Origin: Capra hircus
Taxonomy: Eukaryota > Chordata > Mammalia > Artiodactyla > Bovidae
NCBI RefSeq assembly: GCF_001704415.2
Contig: NC_030816.1
Location: 81,346,713-81,410,712, forward strand
DNA: 64,000 nt
Direction of reading: 5' to 3'
The notes under the pieces were generated by a model that was given only the letters and a program-made list of their open reading frames with translations, made no database searches and was not told the DNA's origin. Positions 47,749 to 58,233 of this stretch are shown here, in pieces; positions within the stretch are counted from its first letter, which is position 1; each line of letters begins with the position of its first letter. A program made the position numbers and the translations under genes.

Positions 47749-47881
47749 CACTTTTTTTTAAGTTTGGAAATTTGCCAAGGAAGAAGGAGGGTTAGGAAGA
47801 GTTGTTTTCTTTTCTTTTTTTGTTTTACCATTATTTGGAGAATTCATTTAACCCTTTTGGTTCTGTCCACCTCTGTTTGAA

Positions 47882-48097
47882 GGGACTTCCCTGGTGGCTC
47901 AGATGGTAAAGCGTCTGTCTACAATGCTGGAGACCTGGGTTCGATCCCTGGGTCGGGAAGATTCCCTGGAGAAGGAAATGGCAACCCACTCCAGTACTCT
48001 TGCCTAGAAAATCCCATGGACACAAGAGCCTGGTGCAGGCTACTGTCCATGGGGTCACAAAGAGTCGGACACGACTGAGCGACTTCACTTTCACTTT
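47882..48097 (+). mobile_element. Bov-tA SINE with 14-bp TSD
   Basis: gggacttccctggtggctca through the cacgactgagcgacttcac tail. Flanks cacctctgtttgaa (47868-47881) and cacctctgcttgaa (48098-48111), one mismatch. Confidence 0.94.
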
Positions 48098-48111
48098 CAC
48101 CTCTGCTTGAA

Positions 48112-49823
48112 ATTACTGTGAAATGTTATAACATTGTCATGACTAATTCTGTTACACATGCTGGTAAAAGAAAACCAACTGAGTTGTCATCATCGTTTGG
48201 TTGGCGGCTGAGTTGGCCACCTGAGTGGTCAAGATGTCCAGTGGTCATGGTGTCCAGTGATGGAGGGGCTAGGCCCCAGGCTTCTTGGACCACATGGAAC
48301 ATAAAGGGAATTCAGGCCGTTCTTGGAACTCAGAGCAGGAATATTAGTTGGTGTCATAAAATCTGTTTTGTAGTTTGGGTTGGTCAAGGTCATTTGGGAA
48401 GGATATTTTCTGTAATCAGAATATGAGCTTAGCAATTTGCTTTAAGAATTCTAGAGGAGAACTTTATCCTTTAATGTTTTAAACTAGAAATAAAACTTGC
48501 ACTGTTCTCTCTTTAGCCTTTGCCGTTGTCAGCAAGCAAGAATACGAGGAATCAAGTAAAGATAGCATAGTATTCAGCGGGAATCCTTACCAATCCTTGA
48601 CATGCTATGTCTTGCTTTTTTAAAAAAATAAACCTGAAATTATAAAAATGCGATTTTTCTATAAACTGCTAGTAGGTGATATTCACATCAAGGATTGTGC
48701 CTGGAAATGAATTGCCCTTGGCCCTGGGATCTCTTTGGGGTCTGATTCCATGTAGATTCTGTGCTCTCTGTTTTAGTTGTTCTGAGGGGGTCTCATCCAG
48801 GGTCCCTGCTACCTGGTCCCCCAGCACCGTCCCAGCCAAATGCACCATTGAGAAAAGGACCCAGTGACAGAGCTTGAACGTCCATGTGGAGGTTTTACAG
48901 TCGGGGACTTGGGGTTGTCTCTGTCATGGAGACAGAGAAAGGCAAATCTGAACACGTTAAAACACAAGACCAAAGAAACCAAGTCACAAAACACTCATGA
49001 GTACATCTGCTTAGACTGGCTTTGCAGGAGAGATGAATAAACAGCTGGTGTCTGTCTCCCCACCGCCCCCCATCACCTGGGGCTGTTTCTCCTCTTTCCA
49101 TAGTCAGTGTGTATGAGAGTCTGGTTATTGACATTTATTTATGTTTAAGCCTCGGAGTGTTTTTGTAGGGGAATAGATGGAAGGAGTGTTATTCAGGGTA
49201 ATTCTGTGAGATTGCTAACAAAAGTCTTTTTTCCTCTTCATAGTTCCCATGGTGATTTTTTTTGTTCAGTGCAGCATTGATCTTCTGGGTTTTAATTAGA
49301 TTTTAATAGTCCCTAGGAGCGGAGTGTTGTGATTCGTTAGTATCTTCTTTTATTTAATATTTGTTGGCAGTTACATAAAATGGTAGGAAATCTATTCTGT
49401 TGATATCTGTTATGTTGCTTAATATCATAACAAGAATAGGAGGGCGCCATAAAAGGAAAAAAAATTAATAGTGATTTTTCTTCTTTTCCTCTTGAAAATG
49501 TCAATCCAGAATTCCTTTAGGATCGGCTAGTAAAATTCTGGGTTTTGGAATTTATAAAAGTAGATACGTCACAGAGGTTCTCAGTATATAGGCCTTAGCC
49601 TGGGCGAGGCTTGGAATGGTGGGGTTACTGCAAGGAGAAAAGATCCAGTGTTGGCTGTAAGCAATACTTAGACACCGTATGTATGCATGTGTGCTATTAT
49701 CTTTTTTCAAGTGCATGTAGAGCCTATTGTGACTAAGAAAGCAAGTTCAAGTTAAAAGCATTAGTGGATTGACGATAGCCCTCTATAATTGTGTATTTTC
49801 TTAATAATCAAAAAATATAAAAT
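48112..49823. other. Unique sequence
   Basis: No gene or repeat recognised. Confidence 0.45.
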
Positions 49824-49828
49824 ACAAC

Positions 49829-50287
49829 TGTAAGAAACACCACGGGAAGAAGGAGCCACCCCTATGGACCGTTGATCAGGGCCTTTTATTGGGCGGTCGC
49901 TCTCGGGCAGAACTCCCGGGGTAAGCAAGGAAGCGAGGGGGGGTCTGCAAAGCAAAGGGAGTCTGCGGGGTAAAGGGAGTCTGCGGGGTCTAGGGAGTCT
50001 GCGGAGTCTGTGAGGGTGGGGAAGGGTTTTATAGCCCGGGCCGGGCCTCCCATATAAGGAAGAAAACGCGGGCTCAGCGGTGATTGGTGTCCAAGGGCTC
50101 CGTGTCAGCTCCTGATTGGACGGCGAGGGCTTCGTGTCGGCTCCTGATTGGTCGGCTTGGTTGCCGGCCCGTCTCCGGGGCTTGTCTGCAGCGCCCTCTG
50201 CCGGGACATGTCCCGACATGCCTGGGCATGCCTCAACACGCCTGACCTTGCCCTGACCTTTCATCCTGACCTCGCCCTGACCTTTCA
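49829..50287 (-). mobile_element. Solo LTR of an endogenous retrovirus
   Basis: On the minus strand it begins TGAAAGGTCAGGG and ends TTTCTTACA, and is flanked by exact 5-bp duplications acaac (49824-49828 and 50288-50292). In minus orientation it has CCAAT-type boxes (complements near 50081-50087, 50113-50119 and 50144-50150), a TATA box (complement of ttttatag at 50027-50034) and an AATAAA signal (complement at 49885-49890). The R/U5 region holds about four ~18-bp agtctgcgg repeats (about 49,943-50,010), and U3 has a repeated gtcggctcctgattgg block. No internal retroviral sequence adjoins it, so recombination between two LTRs probably removed the provirus. ERV class is not certain from this alone. 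Confidence 0.9.
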
Positions 50288-50504
50288 ACAACTGCTACCA
50301 TATGGAGGTACAGAATTTTTTAACATTAAAAAACAGTCCCTATCCTTGAAATGGTCAGGAACCCCTATTCTGAGCTACTTACCAGAGTAGCATAGATCCA
50401 TATGTGAACTTAGAGATATATAGGATAAAGATATTTCTCCAAAAGTGTCTGTGGAAAGAACTTTCCGGAAAATAAATAGTTGCCATTCATTATAATGTAG
50501 AAAG

Positions 50505-50637
50505 AGGAGGGCATGGCAACCCACTCCAGTATGCTTGCCTGGAGAATCCCATGGACAGAGGAGCCTCCTGGTGGGCTGCAGTCCAAAGGGTCACAGAGAC
50601 TCGGACACAACTGAAGCAACTTAGCATCCACGCATGC
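50505..50637 (+). mobile_element. Bov-A-type SINE with 13-bp TSD
   Basis: gaggagggcatggcaaccca through gaagcaacttagcatccacg. Flanks ataatgtagaaag (50492-50504) and ataatgcagaaag (50638-50650), one mismatch. Confidence 0.92.
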
Positions 50638-50650
50638 ATAATGCAGAAAG

Positions 50651-50863
50651 GGTGCATTACAGCCCCACCGTCCCGGCAGCACTCTGGTTTAGCGTGGGGT
50701 GGCGGCCCAAGCCTTAGAAACAGCTTGAGTTGGTCTCTCCTTGGCGTCTCCCTGTTTCCCCTTCCCTACAGGCTTTAAGGTTTTCCCAAGCGTTAGGAGG
50801 GAGACAGTTCTTTGTTTCCACTTCACTGAAGGGGCAGTAGGGATTACAGGAGAATAAGAAACA
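50651..50863. other. Unique sequence
   Basis: Nothing recognised. Confidence 0.4.
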
Positions 50864-51016
50864 TGGAGTATGTTTACATACAGATCCAGGTTAAGTCACG
50901 TTATTTTCTGCCTCTGTGTGACTCACGTGTGCAAGTAACAACTGGCACTCTTGATTCCAGTTGATCCAGAACTCAAGATTCCAGACCTCTAGGAAGGTTC
51001 CAGGCTTCTAGGAAGC
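50864..51016 (+). repeat. Left arm of 152-bp inverted repeat
   Basis: tggagtatgtttacatacag ... ccaggcttctaggaagc is repeated in reverse complement at 51,513-51,663 with about one substitution (a/g in ttgattccagttg) and a 2-bp length difference. Not a repeat family I recognise. Confidence 0.95.
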
Positions 51017-51512
51017 AACTTAGCACCCACGCTTGACCAAGCTTCTGCCATGCCTGGGAGTCACTTGCTAAGGAACGCTGCCCATGATGTGGGAGGGGTT
51101 GAGGTTTGTGGGGAGACCGGAGCAGAGGTAACTGGAGGGAAGCTTGGTGTGGGAATCTCCTGAATGAGCACGCTTGAGAGCCTGGCAGGGGAGGGTGGCC
51201 TGTGTGCCCCTGAATGGGATGCCCCTAAATGGTGGCCAGGAGTGGGGCAAGTTAATGGGCGAGGCCCCCACTTTGTCATTCCTCTGCGTCAGTCCATCAG
51301 CACAGAGCTGTGATGTCTTTTAAAAAGACATCTTCCGGTATCTGCTTCTCCAAAGGTCGTTGTCAACACCCACGCAGCAATTCGCAGATTCCTATGATGA
51401 AGCTTGCTGCTTGAGGAATAGAAAAAAAAAAAAAAGAACTCTGAATCAGGAAGGCGTCAACATCATTCAATCTAATTTCCCTCCCTGTACAGAAATGCTT
51501 CTATACAAAGGC
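51017..51512. other. Loop of the 152-bp inverted repeat
   Basis: About 496 bp. Its first ~25 bp (aacttagcacccacgc) resemble the 3' tail of a Bov-tA SINE. An A15 run lies at about 51,421-51,435. The rest is unrecognised. Confidence 0.5.
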
Positions 51513-51663
51513 TTCCTAGAAGCCTGGAACCTTCCTAGAGGTCTGGAATCTTGAGTTCTGGATCAACCGGAATCAAGAGTGCCAGTTGTTACTTGCACAC
51601 GTGAGTCACACAGAGGCAGAAAATAACGTGACTTAACCTGGATCTGTATGTAAACATACTCCA
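51513..51663 (-). repeat. Right arm of 152-bp inverted repeat
   Basis: Reverse complement of 50,864-51,016. Homology stops sharply at gcttcctagaag on the inside and at tactcca on the outside. Confidence 0.95.
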
Positions 51664-52423
51664 CTTGCTTATGACTGGAGAGGTGTCAGAAAAGCTGAGG
51701 GAAAGAGTTTTAAAGAAGAGTGACCCGTGTGCACAGTATCGTGCAGAGAAGTGGCCGTGTGCCTTCGGACCATGGTTTTCTGCTTAGTTATGTTTCTCTG
51801 TCAGCAGAGATTGGTAACAACAGGAGGTAGGCGAGTATTTCCTGTATCTATTTTTTCCTGTTTGGACAATGAATCAAATGTGCATGTGCTCAAGAAAGCT
51901 ACTTTTCCTGATTACCAGCCACAGCGATTGGCTTAGCAAGGAGCCAAGTTAAGGGCCGGCTAAAAGGCACATGCAGTTTGAAGTGGAGAATGTGATATCA
52001 TGGCTGTGCACTTTCGTTTTTGGAGTCTGAAATAACACACGCATTCCAGGGCCTGGGAAATTCCCAGGTGGCCACCGCCCTGAACACTCTCTCATTGAAT
52101 CTCATTAGGCTGTGGTAGTGGGTCCAGCTTATCACCTACGTGGGGACATCTGGGGAGAGACGCCAGCAGTGGACAGAGTCTTCTGGGCCTCTGTGAATAC
52201 ATTTAATATAAGTTTCTCTTCCTCCTTGTTGAATAATGACTATTACTAAAAGTATCCTTAAAAGTGACCTCAGGGTACATCAGCAAAACGGAAATCAGGT
52301 AGATCACTGCAGGTCTTGAAACTTTGCTTCCCTGAACTCAAGGTACATACATTTTTTACCGGCCGGCAGTCTCATGGCTCACAGCATCCCCAAAGGCAGA
52401 AGCATTTGAATTGAATGTTCCCT
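51664..52423. other. Unique sequence
   Basis: Nothing recognised. Confidence 0.45.
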
Positions 52424-52437
52424 AGTCATGCTTCCTG

Positions 52438-52623
52438 CGTGCGTGCTAAGTCACTTCAGTCATGTCCGACTCTTTGCGACGCTATGGTCGTCCATGGGAT
52501 TCTCCAGGCAAGAATACTGGAGTGGGTTGCCATTCCCCTCTCCAGGGGATCTTCCCAAATCAGGGATCTTTTTACATCTCCTGCAAGTGGATTCTTTGCT
52601 GCTAGCACCACCTGGGAAGCCCC
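52438..52623 (-). mobile_element. Bov-tA SINE with 14-bp TSD
   Basis: gtgcgtgctaagtcacttca to caccacctgggaagcccc. Flanks agtcatgcttcctg (52424-52437) and agtcatgcctcctg (52624-52637), one mismatch. Confidence 0.93.
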
Positions 52624-52669
52624 AGTCATGCCTCCTGATTTCCAGTTGTTAAGCAGCTGTATTTCGGCT

Positions 52670-52798
52670 GCTGCTAAGTGCTAGGTCGCTTCAGTTGTGT
52701 CCGACTCTGTGGGATCCCAGAGATGGCAGCCCACCAGGCTCCCCCATCCCTGGGATTCTCCAGGCAAGAACATTGGAGTGGGTTGCCATTTCTTCTCC
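52670..52798 (-). mobile_element. ART2A-monomer-type SINE
   Basis: ctgctgctaagtgctaggtc to gttgccatttcttctcc. Confidence 0.88.
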
Positions 52799-53029
52799 TT
52801 ATTTTGGCTAAGGGTCTTCAAATCAGAAGCCCCCTTTCTCACCCTTACGGAGACATTTTCCTTCTGTATGAAATAAAAATGCAGAGTTATCTGTTGAAGT
52901 TTGGGGATGTGAGTACCAATGGCCATGCTTTCCCAAGATCTGACAGAAGAGCATGCAGATACTGACCACAGCTGGACACCTCCCTGGTGGATAAGGAGAG
53001 AAGAGGGAGAAGAAGAGTTTGGGGTAATT

Positions 53030-53097
53030 TAGTCTATGGGGTCACACAGAGTCGGACACGACTGAAGTGACTTAGCGGTAGCAGCAGCAGCAGCAGG
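53030..53097 (+). repeat. ART2A tail fragment
   Basis: tagtctatggggtcacacag, cggacacgactgaagtgact, ending in (CAG)n. Confidence 0.85.
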
Positions 53098-53224
53098 ATA
53101 ATTAGGATAATTTTCATGCTTTAGAAAAAACTTTAAAAGCCCTGTTGTGTTAGATCCTGGTCTAGCAGGTGACAAGGCACCAAGGGCAGCTTTGGGGGCG
53201 GGGTGGCCCGTGGGCAGCCCGCTT

Positions 53225-53692
53225 TCCCTTGGTACAATACCCACCTTCGTCACAGCCCTGCTTACAGTTGCTAAGACCTGGACACAACCTAAATGTCCAC
53301 CGATGGATGAATGAATTTTCAATGTGGTATGTACACATGGTGGAATATTATTCAGCCTTAAAGAAGGAACTCCTGCCATATGCAACACCATGGATGAACC
53401 TGGAGGACTTTATGCTAAGTGAAATAAGCTGGACACAGAAGGACAAACATTGCAGGGTTCCAATTATATGAGAAATAACTCACAGAAGCAGAGGGTAGAA
53501 TAGTGGTTGCCAGGGGCTGGGAGGAGGTGGAAATGGGCATAAAACTTTATATGCATTGCTGTGAAGTTTCAGTCATGTAAGATGAATAAATTGTGGAGCT
53601 CTATTGGACAACATTGTGCTCTGTTATACTCTGTGTCATGCACTTAACATGTGCTAAGAGAATAGGTCTCATGTTAGTGTTCTTGCCACGAT
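53225..53692 (+). mobile_element. Old L1 3' end
   Basis: End of L1 ORF2 and 3' UTR: cacaacctaaatgtccaccg, tggaatattattcagcctta, catggatgaacctggaggac, agtggttgccaggggctggg. 5'-truncated and decayed. Its 3' region served as target for the processed ERV copy at 53,708. Confidence 0.85.
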
Positions 53693-53707
53693 TTAAAAAA
53701 AATAACA

Positions 53708-53845
53708 GGCGTGTGCTCTCTCTCTCTCTCTCTCCCCCTCTCCCCCTCTCCCTCTCTTCCCCCCTCCTCCCCCCACCACCCCGCGTGCCCTCATGCCTGG
53801 AAGATGCATTTTTCTGCTATCTTCTAAATAAAATAGAGCTGTAAC
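53708..53845 (+). other. 5' R region of the processed ERV copy
   Basis: A CT-rich run (53,713-53,770) followed by ctatcttctaaataaaatag. The same order occurs at about 54,783-54,898. The left end matches the expected transcription start, about 24 nt after the TATA-like box of the right copy. Confidence 0.8.
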
Positions 53846-54576
53846 ACTGATTTGCCTAAGAGCTATAACATGGTCCATTTGAGACCTGAGAACTATAACA
53901 CGGTCTGTCCAAGACCTGAGAGCTGTGACATGCCGAGGGGCTTTAATGTCCGTCATTCCAAATCTTTGTTGTGACGAGACCAAGAATCGAGGAACAGACA
54001 CTCGCGTGACATCTATGGTGCCGTGACTTGGATATAACCTGGCTGAAAGAACCTCCGCATGGAAAAGGCCAAGCACAGCCGGAACCCAACTCAGTGAAGC
54101 TCCTGGGGTAGACACGGAACTCGAAGAAAATCCAGCGCAGGGGAAGGCCCATTGTGCTGGAAACCGGGACAGCGGAAAGCCCACGCGGCCCAGTCTCAGA
54201 TCCCAGAAGACCTCCAGTTAAGAAACCTTGGACCACTGGACAAAACCCCGAGAAGGATTGTCAGAAGATTCTCTGAAGAACCCTGAGGAAATCTGGTACA
54301 CTGATGGAAGCAGCTTTGTCTTGGATGGAAAAAGAAGAGCCAGGTCAACAAGCTACAACATACAGTGCCAGTTCAACAAAGATGTAAAACTACAGCCGAC
54401 CACGGAAAATATCCCTCACCCTTAGATGGACACCACTGTAAGGACTCTGAGGCTTGAGACTAGCAAGAGGGGGAGGCCCAATACCCCTCGCCGTCCCAGT
54501 TCAGCAGGAAGTAGCCAGAAAGACCTTGACGCCTCTATTCCCAAAGAATTGGCCCTCCCATCTCTTGAGGGGGGAA

Positions 54577-54898
54577 TGTCAGGTAGGTAAAATAGGGGAA
54601 AGGAGTCCAAAATGGCAGTGGCTACAAGACAAGGAAGGGAAAAGCCCACGAAAATGAAACAAAAGAAGGTCTAGGGACCAGAGTGAGGACCTCAGGTAAG
54701 ACAAACAACACTCCTGGCTGGCCCAATTTACATAGGACAGGCCCAGGGAGAGATAAACATATAAATAGAAGACCAAAGCTAGCACTCTGTCTGTCTCTCT
54801 CTCTCTCTCCCTCCCTCCCCCCCACCCCGCCCATGCCCTCAGGCCTCGAAGATGGATTTTTCCTGCTATCTTCTAAATAAAATAGAGCTGTAACACTG
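54577..54898 (+). other. 3' U3-R of the processed ERV copy
   Basis: U3 follows the purine tract, carries a TATA-like element, and ends at the R polyadenylation point followed directly by A residues. U5 is absent. Confidence 0.8.
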
Positions 54899-54993
54899 AA
54901 AAAAAAAAAAAAAAAAAAAAAAAATTAAAAAAATAACAAAGCCAAAACCACAAAAACAAGTTAAAAAGATACAACTCACTGTAAATCCATGAT

Positions 54994-55117
54994 TTTTTTT
55001 TTTTTTTTGGCTGTACCAGACAGCTCGTATGATCTTAGTTTTCTGACCAGGGGGTTAACCTGTGCCATGACCGTGGAAGTGCCAAGTCCTGACCGCTGGA
55101 TCACCCGGGAATTCCTG
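54994..55117 (-). mobile_element. CHR-type SINE with TSD
   Basis: T-rich start, tttggctgtaccagacagct, cgctggatcacccgggaatt. Exact 9-bp duplications atccatgat at 54985-54993 and 55118-55126. Confidence 0.9.
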
Positions 55118-55126
55118 ATCCATGAT

Positions 55127-55380
55127 GTTAAATCTTCTCTGAGCTTATGTATAGCATCTGCCTCTTCAGTCTCCTATACAGTGAGTTTCTTGGCTTTTCC
55201 ACCGCCATGTAAAGTCAGCTCTTTCTCTTACTTATCTTAAATTTGCCTCCTTCACTTCAAAGTGGTCTCTTTAGGTTTGCGATTTCAGAGGTAGAGAAGA
55301 AGGAGATGAAATGCCCTGCTCATCTTTTCTATGCTTTTCCTACTGTATTCTCTACTGGTGTGGACTGTTGCTTTTCATGC
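55127..55380. other. Unique sequence
   Basis: Nothing recognised. Confidence 0.4.
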
Positions 55381-55650
55381 TGCTGCTGCTGCTGCTAAGT
55401 CACTTCGGTCGCACTCTGTGCGACCCCACAGACGGCAGCCCACCAGGCTCCCCCGTCCCTGGGATTCTCCAGGCAAGAACACTGGAGTGGGTTGCCATTT
55501 CCTTCTCCAATGCATGAAAGTGAAAAGTGAAAGCGAAGTCCCTCAGTCGTGTCTGAGTCTTCGCGACCCCATGGACTGCAGCCCACCAGGCTCCTTCATC
55601 CATGGGATTCTCCAGGCAAGAGGACTGGAGTGAGGTGCCATTGCTTTCTC
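55381..55650 (-). mobile_element. ART2A-type SINE dimer
   Basis: (CTG)n head, then ctaagtcacttcggtcgcac, the ccaatgcatgaaagtgaaaa linker and a second unit ending ggtgccattgctttctc. Confidence 0.92.
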
Positions 55651-55924
55651 ATGAGATGGCCTCTAATGTTACGTGTGCAGTTGTGGATTGTTTGAGAATT
55701 TCAGCAGCAAAATTACCTCAAAGCTGTAAGCCTGTATCATGTTCTGACTTACAGGGAAGACTGCATTTTTCTTTCTCTTTGCTGCTGTTGCTGTCTTCTA
55801 CCACATCAGGGAAAAGAAGCAGTGTGGTCTCTTGTTCTCTGAGTTTTTAACTGACATGGTGCACATTCCAGGGACTTTTGACAAATGTCTGGCTCTTTTT
55901 GGTTAGGGAGAGAAATTTTATGTT

Positions 55925-57110
55925 CTCTCTTTTTTTCTTTTTTTTAATTGATATGTAGTTAATTTACAATATTTTGTTAGTTTCAGATGTACAGCAAGGT
56001 GATTCAGTTATTTTTTTTCAGACTATCTTCCATTATAGGTTATTACAAGATATTGAATATACTTCCTTGTGCTATACATTAAATCCTTGTTGTTTATTTT
56101 ACTTATAGTAATGTGTATCTGTTAACACCATACTCCTAATTACCCCTCCCTGCACTTCCTTTTTGGTAACCATAAGTTTTTCTATGTCTGAGAGTCTTTT
56201 TCTGTTTTATAAATAAATTCATTTTTTTAGATTCCACATGTAAGTGATACCATATAATATTTATCTTTCTTGATGACTTACTTCACTTAGTATAATATTC
56301 TGTATGTCATCTGTGTTGCTGAAAATGGCATTATTTCATTCTTTTTTAATGGCTGACTAATGTTGCTGCTCGGAGAAGGCAATGGCACCCAACTCCAGTA
56401 CTCTTGCCTGGAGAATCCCATGGATGGAGGAACCTGGTGGGCTGCAGCCCATGGGGTCACGAAGACTCAGACATGACTGAGCGACTTCCCTTTCACTTTT
56501 CACTTTCATGCATTGGAGAAGGAAATGGCAACTCACTCCAGCGTTCTTGCCTGGAGAATCCCAGGGATGGGGGAGCCTGGTGGGCTGCCGTCTATGGGGT
56601 CGCACAGAGTCGGACATGACTTAGCATTGTTGCTAAGTCACTTCAGTCGTGTCCGACTCTGTGCGACCCCTTGGACTGCGGTCCACCAGGCTCCTCCATC
56701 CCTGGGATTCTCCAGGCACGGGTACTGGAGTGGGGTGCCACTGCCTGCTCTGATAGCCCCTTGCATAAATGGACCCCATCTTCTTTATCCATCCCTCTGT
56801 TGAGAGATACTTAGGTCACTTCCATGTCTTGGCCATTGTAAACAGTGCTGCTGTGAACATTGGGGTGCATGTATCTTTTTGAATTAAGAGTTATTGTATT
56901 TTCCAGCTGTGTCCAGAAGTGGATTGCAGGGTCATATGTTTTTAGTTTTTTAAGGAATTTCCATGGTGGCTGCACCAACTTGCGTTCCCACCAGTAGTGT
57001 AGAAGGGTTGCTTTTTCTCCACACTCTCTCCTGCATTTATTGTTTGTAGACTTTTTGATGATGGCCAGTCTGACCAGTGTGAAGTGATACCTCACTGTAG
57101 TTTTGTATAT
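55925..57110 (-). mobile_element. Old L1 3' end, reverse, split by SINEs
   Basis: ttgatatgtagttaatttac, ccacatgtaagtgataccat, tggctgactaatg up to about 56,361, resuming at about 56,755 with atggaccccatcttctttat, ttggggtgcatgtatctttt, tcccaccagtagtgtagaag. This is the reverse of the L1 ORF2 end and 3' UTR. Confidence 0.88.
56362..56754. mobile_element. ART2A dimer plus opposed monomer
   Basis: 56,372-56,626 is a plus-strand dimer (ggcaatggcacccaactcca ... cggacatgacttagca). 56,627-56,752 is a minus-strand monomer (ttgctaagtcacttcagtcg ... ggggtgccactgcctgct). The two orientations meet directly, giving an inverted repeat of about 125 bp. Confidence 0.9.
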
Positions 57111-57317
57111 TCTCTGGCTTCTAAAGCTCTCTGTTAGAACCTCTTTGGAAGATTAAGCATATTCTTGCTTTGCAGTACAATAGAATTTTCAGAAATAATT
57201 GATTATGTTTATAACTTTGCCTCTAGATGTCTGTTGTTTGCAGTGCCTGCCAGGGTATCCTGTAGCCTGGCTCTGTTTTCCAGGAATGAGCTCCCAGATT
57301 TGAGCTGAATCACCCAC

Positions 57318-57535
57318 TGTCCCTAGTGGCTCAGTGGTAAAGAATCTGTTTGCAATGCTGGAGACCCAGGTTTGATCCCTAGGTTGGGAAGATCCCCTGG
57401 AGGTGGAAGCCCACTGGAAGTATACTGGAAGCCCACTCCAGTATTCTTGCCTGGAAAATCCCATGGACAGAGGAGCCTGGTGGGCTACAGTCCACGGGAT
57501 CACAAAGAGTCAGACATGACTGAGAGACTAACACT
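57318..57535 (+). mobile_element. Bov-tA-type SINE
   Basis: ctgtccctagtggctcagtg through gagagactaacac, with a short internal duplication of agcccactggaagta/agcccactccagta near 57,407-57,442. Confidence 0.9.
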
Positions 57536-58005
57536 TTGACTTTCAGCTGCTGTGAGGTGCCAGATGTGTGTACACATGACACATGGCAGATTTAGTTGTT
57601 TAATTGTGATCCTCACACAATTACTAAGAAGAAAAGGTTCAACTTCCTTCCTAATAAAATTTCCTGAAATCCCATGACAACAGTTGATGCCAAGTAGCAT
57701 CGTCTTTTTCAGAGCAGGTCATGTGGAAGCTGAATTCTCATAGGTGGATGCACACGACGTAGAGAACATTATCGTATTAGTCATTAGATATGCAGACACA
57801 CAGGAGCGTGTGAAATCGTCGGAAACTAGATCCTTTGGTGGGAAACGCTTAATTTGGAATGTGGATACCTGAGATGAGAAGAAAACAGGAGAATGTCACA
57901 GCCCTCTGTTGTTTCTTTGGTGTTTGGAATACGGCATTAAGTAGGAATGTCAACCACTGAAAACTGTTTGTCAAGCCTGCAACCTTGATCTTACACTGCT
58001 AAGTG
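57536..58005. other. Unique sequence
   Basis: Nothing recognised. Confidence 0.45.
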
Positions 58006-58014
58006 TTGATAGTG

Positions 58015-58224
58015 TATGTGTGTGCATGTTAGTCACTCAATTGTGTGCAACTCTTTGTGACCTTATGGACTGTAGCCCACCAGGCTCCTCTGTCCATGGA
58101 CATCTCAGGCATGAACTGGATTAGAGTGCCATTCCCTTCTCCAGGGGATCTTCCCAACCTAGGGATTGAACCCAGACTTCCTGCATTGCGGGCAGATTCT
58201 TTACGTCTGAGGCACCAGGGAATA
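58015..58224 (-). mobile_element. Bov-tA SINE with TSD
   Basis: tgttagtcactcaattgtgt to gaggcaccagggaat. Exact 9-bp duplications ttgatagtg at 58006-58014 and 58225-58233. Confidence 0.92.
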
Positions 58225-58233
58225 TTGATAGTG

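Larger units (their letters stand above)
53708..54924 (+). pseudogene. Processed (LINE-mobilised) ERV transcript copy
   Basis: A retroviral RNA copy, not a provirus. Order: a CT-rich R region with AATAAA at 53827-53832; U5; a primer-binding site TGGTGCCGTGACTTGGA (54016-54032) fitting tRNA-His use; a short internal region with an RNase H remnant (WYTDGSSF...LDGK, 54294-54341); a purine-rich tract (54567-54576); U3 starting TG at 54577 with a TATA-like atataaatag (54759-54768); R again with AATAAA at 54876-54881; and a poly(A) tail (54899-54924). There is no U3 at the left end and no U5 at the right end. Flanking duplications of 15 and 14 bp (TTAAAA...TAACA, 53693-53707 and 54925-54938) start at an L1-type TT/AAAA site. 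Most of gag, pol and all of env are missing, and no retroviral gene is intact. Confidence 0.9.

Noticed and set aside
49943..50010. Short direct repeats as a CRISPR-like array
   Set aside because: Adjacent agtctgcgg repeats without unique spacers, within an LTR of a mammalian genome.
49761..50291. 176-residue minus-strand open frame
   Set aside because: It covers the solo LTR including promoter and polyadenylation elements; proline/arginine-rich by composition only.
53713..53770. CT-rich run as an independent microsatellite
   Set aside because: The same CT-rich stretch recurs in the right-hand R region at about 54,789-54,820, so it is part of the ERV R sequence.
53693..54184. 163-residue minus-strand open frame
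   Set aside because: Antisense to the R/U5 and leader of the processed ERV copy; no retroviral or host domain in that frame.
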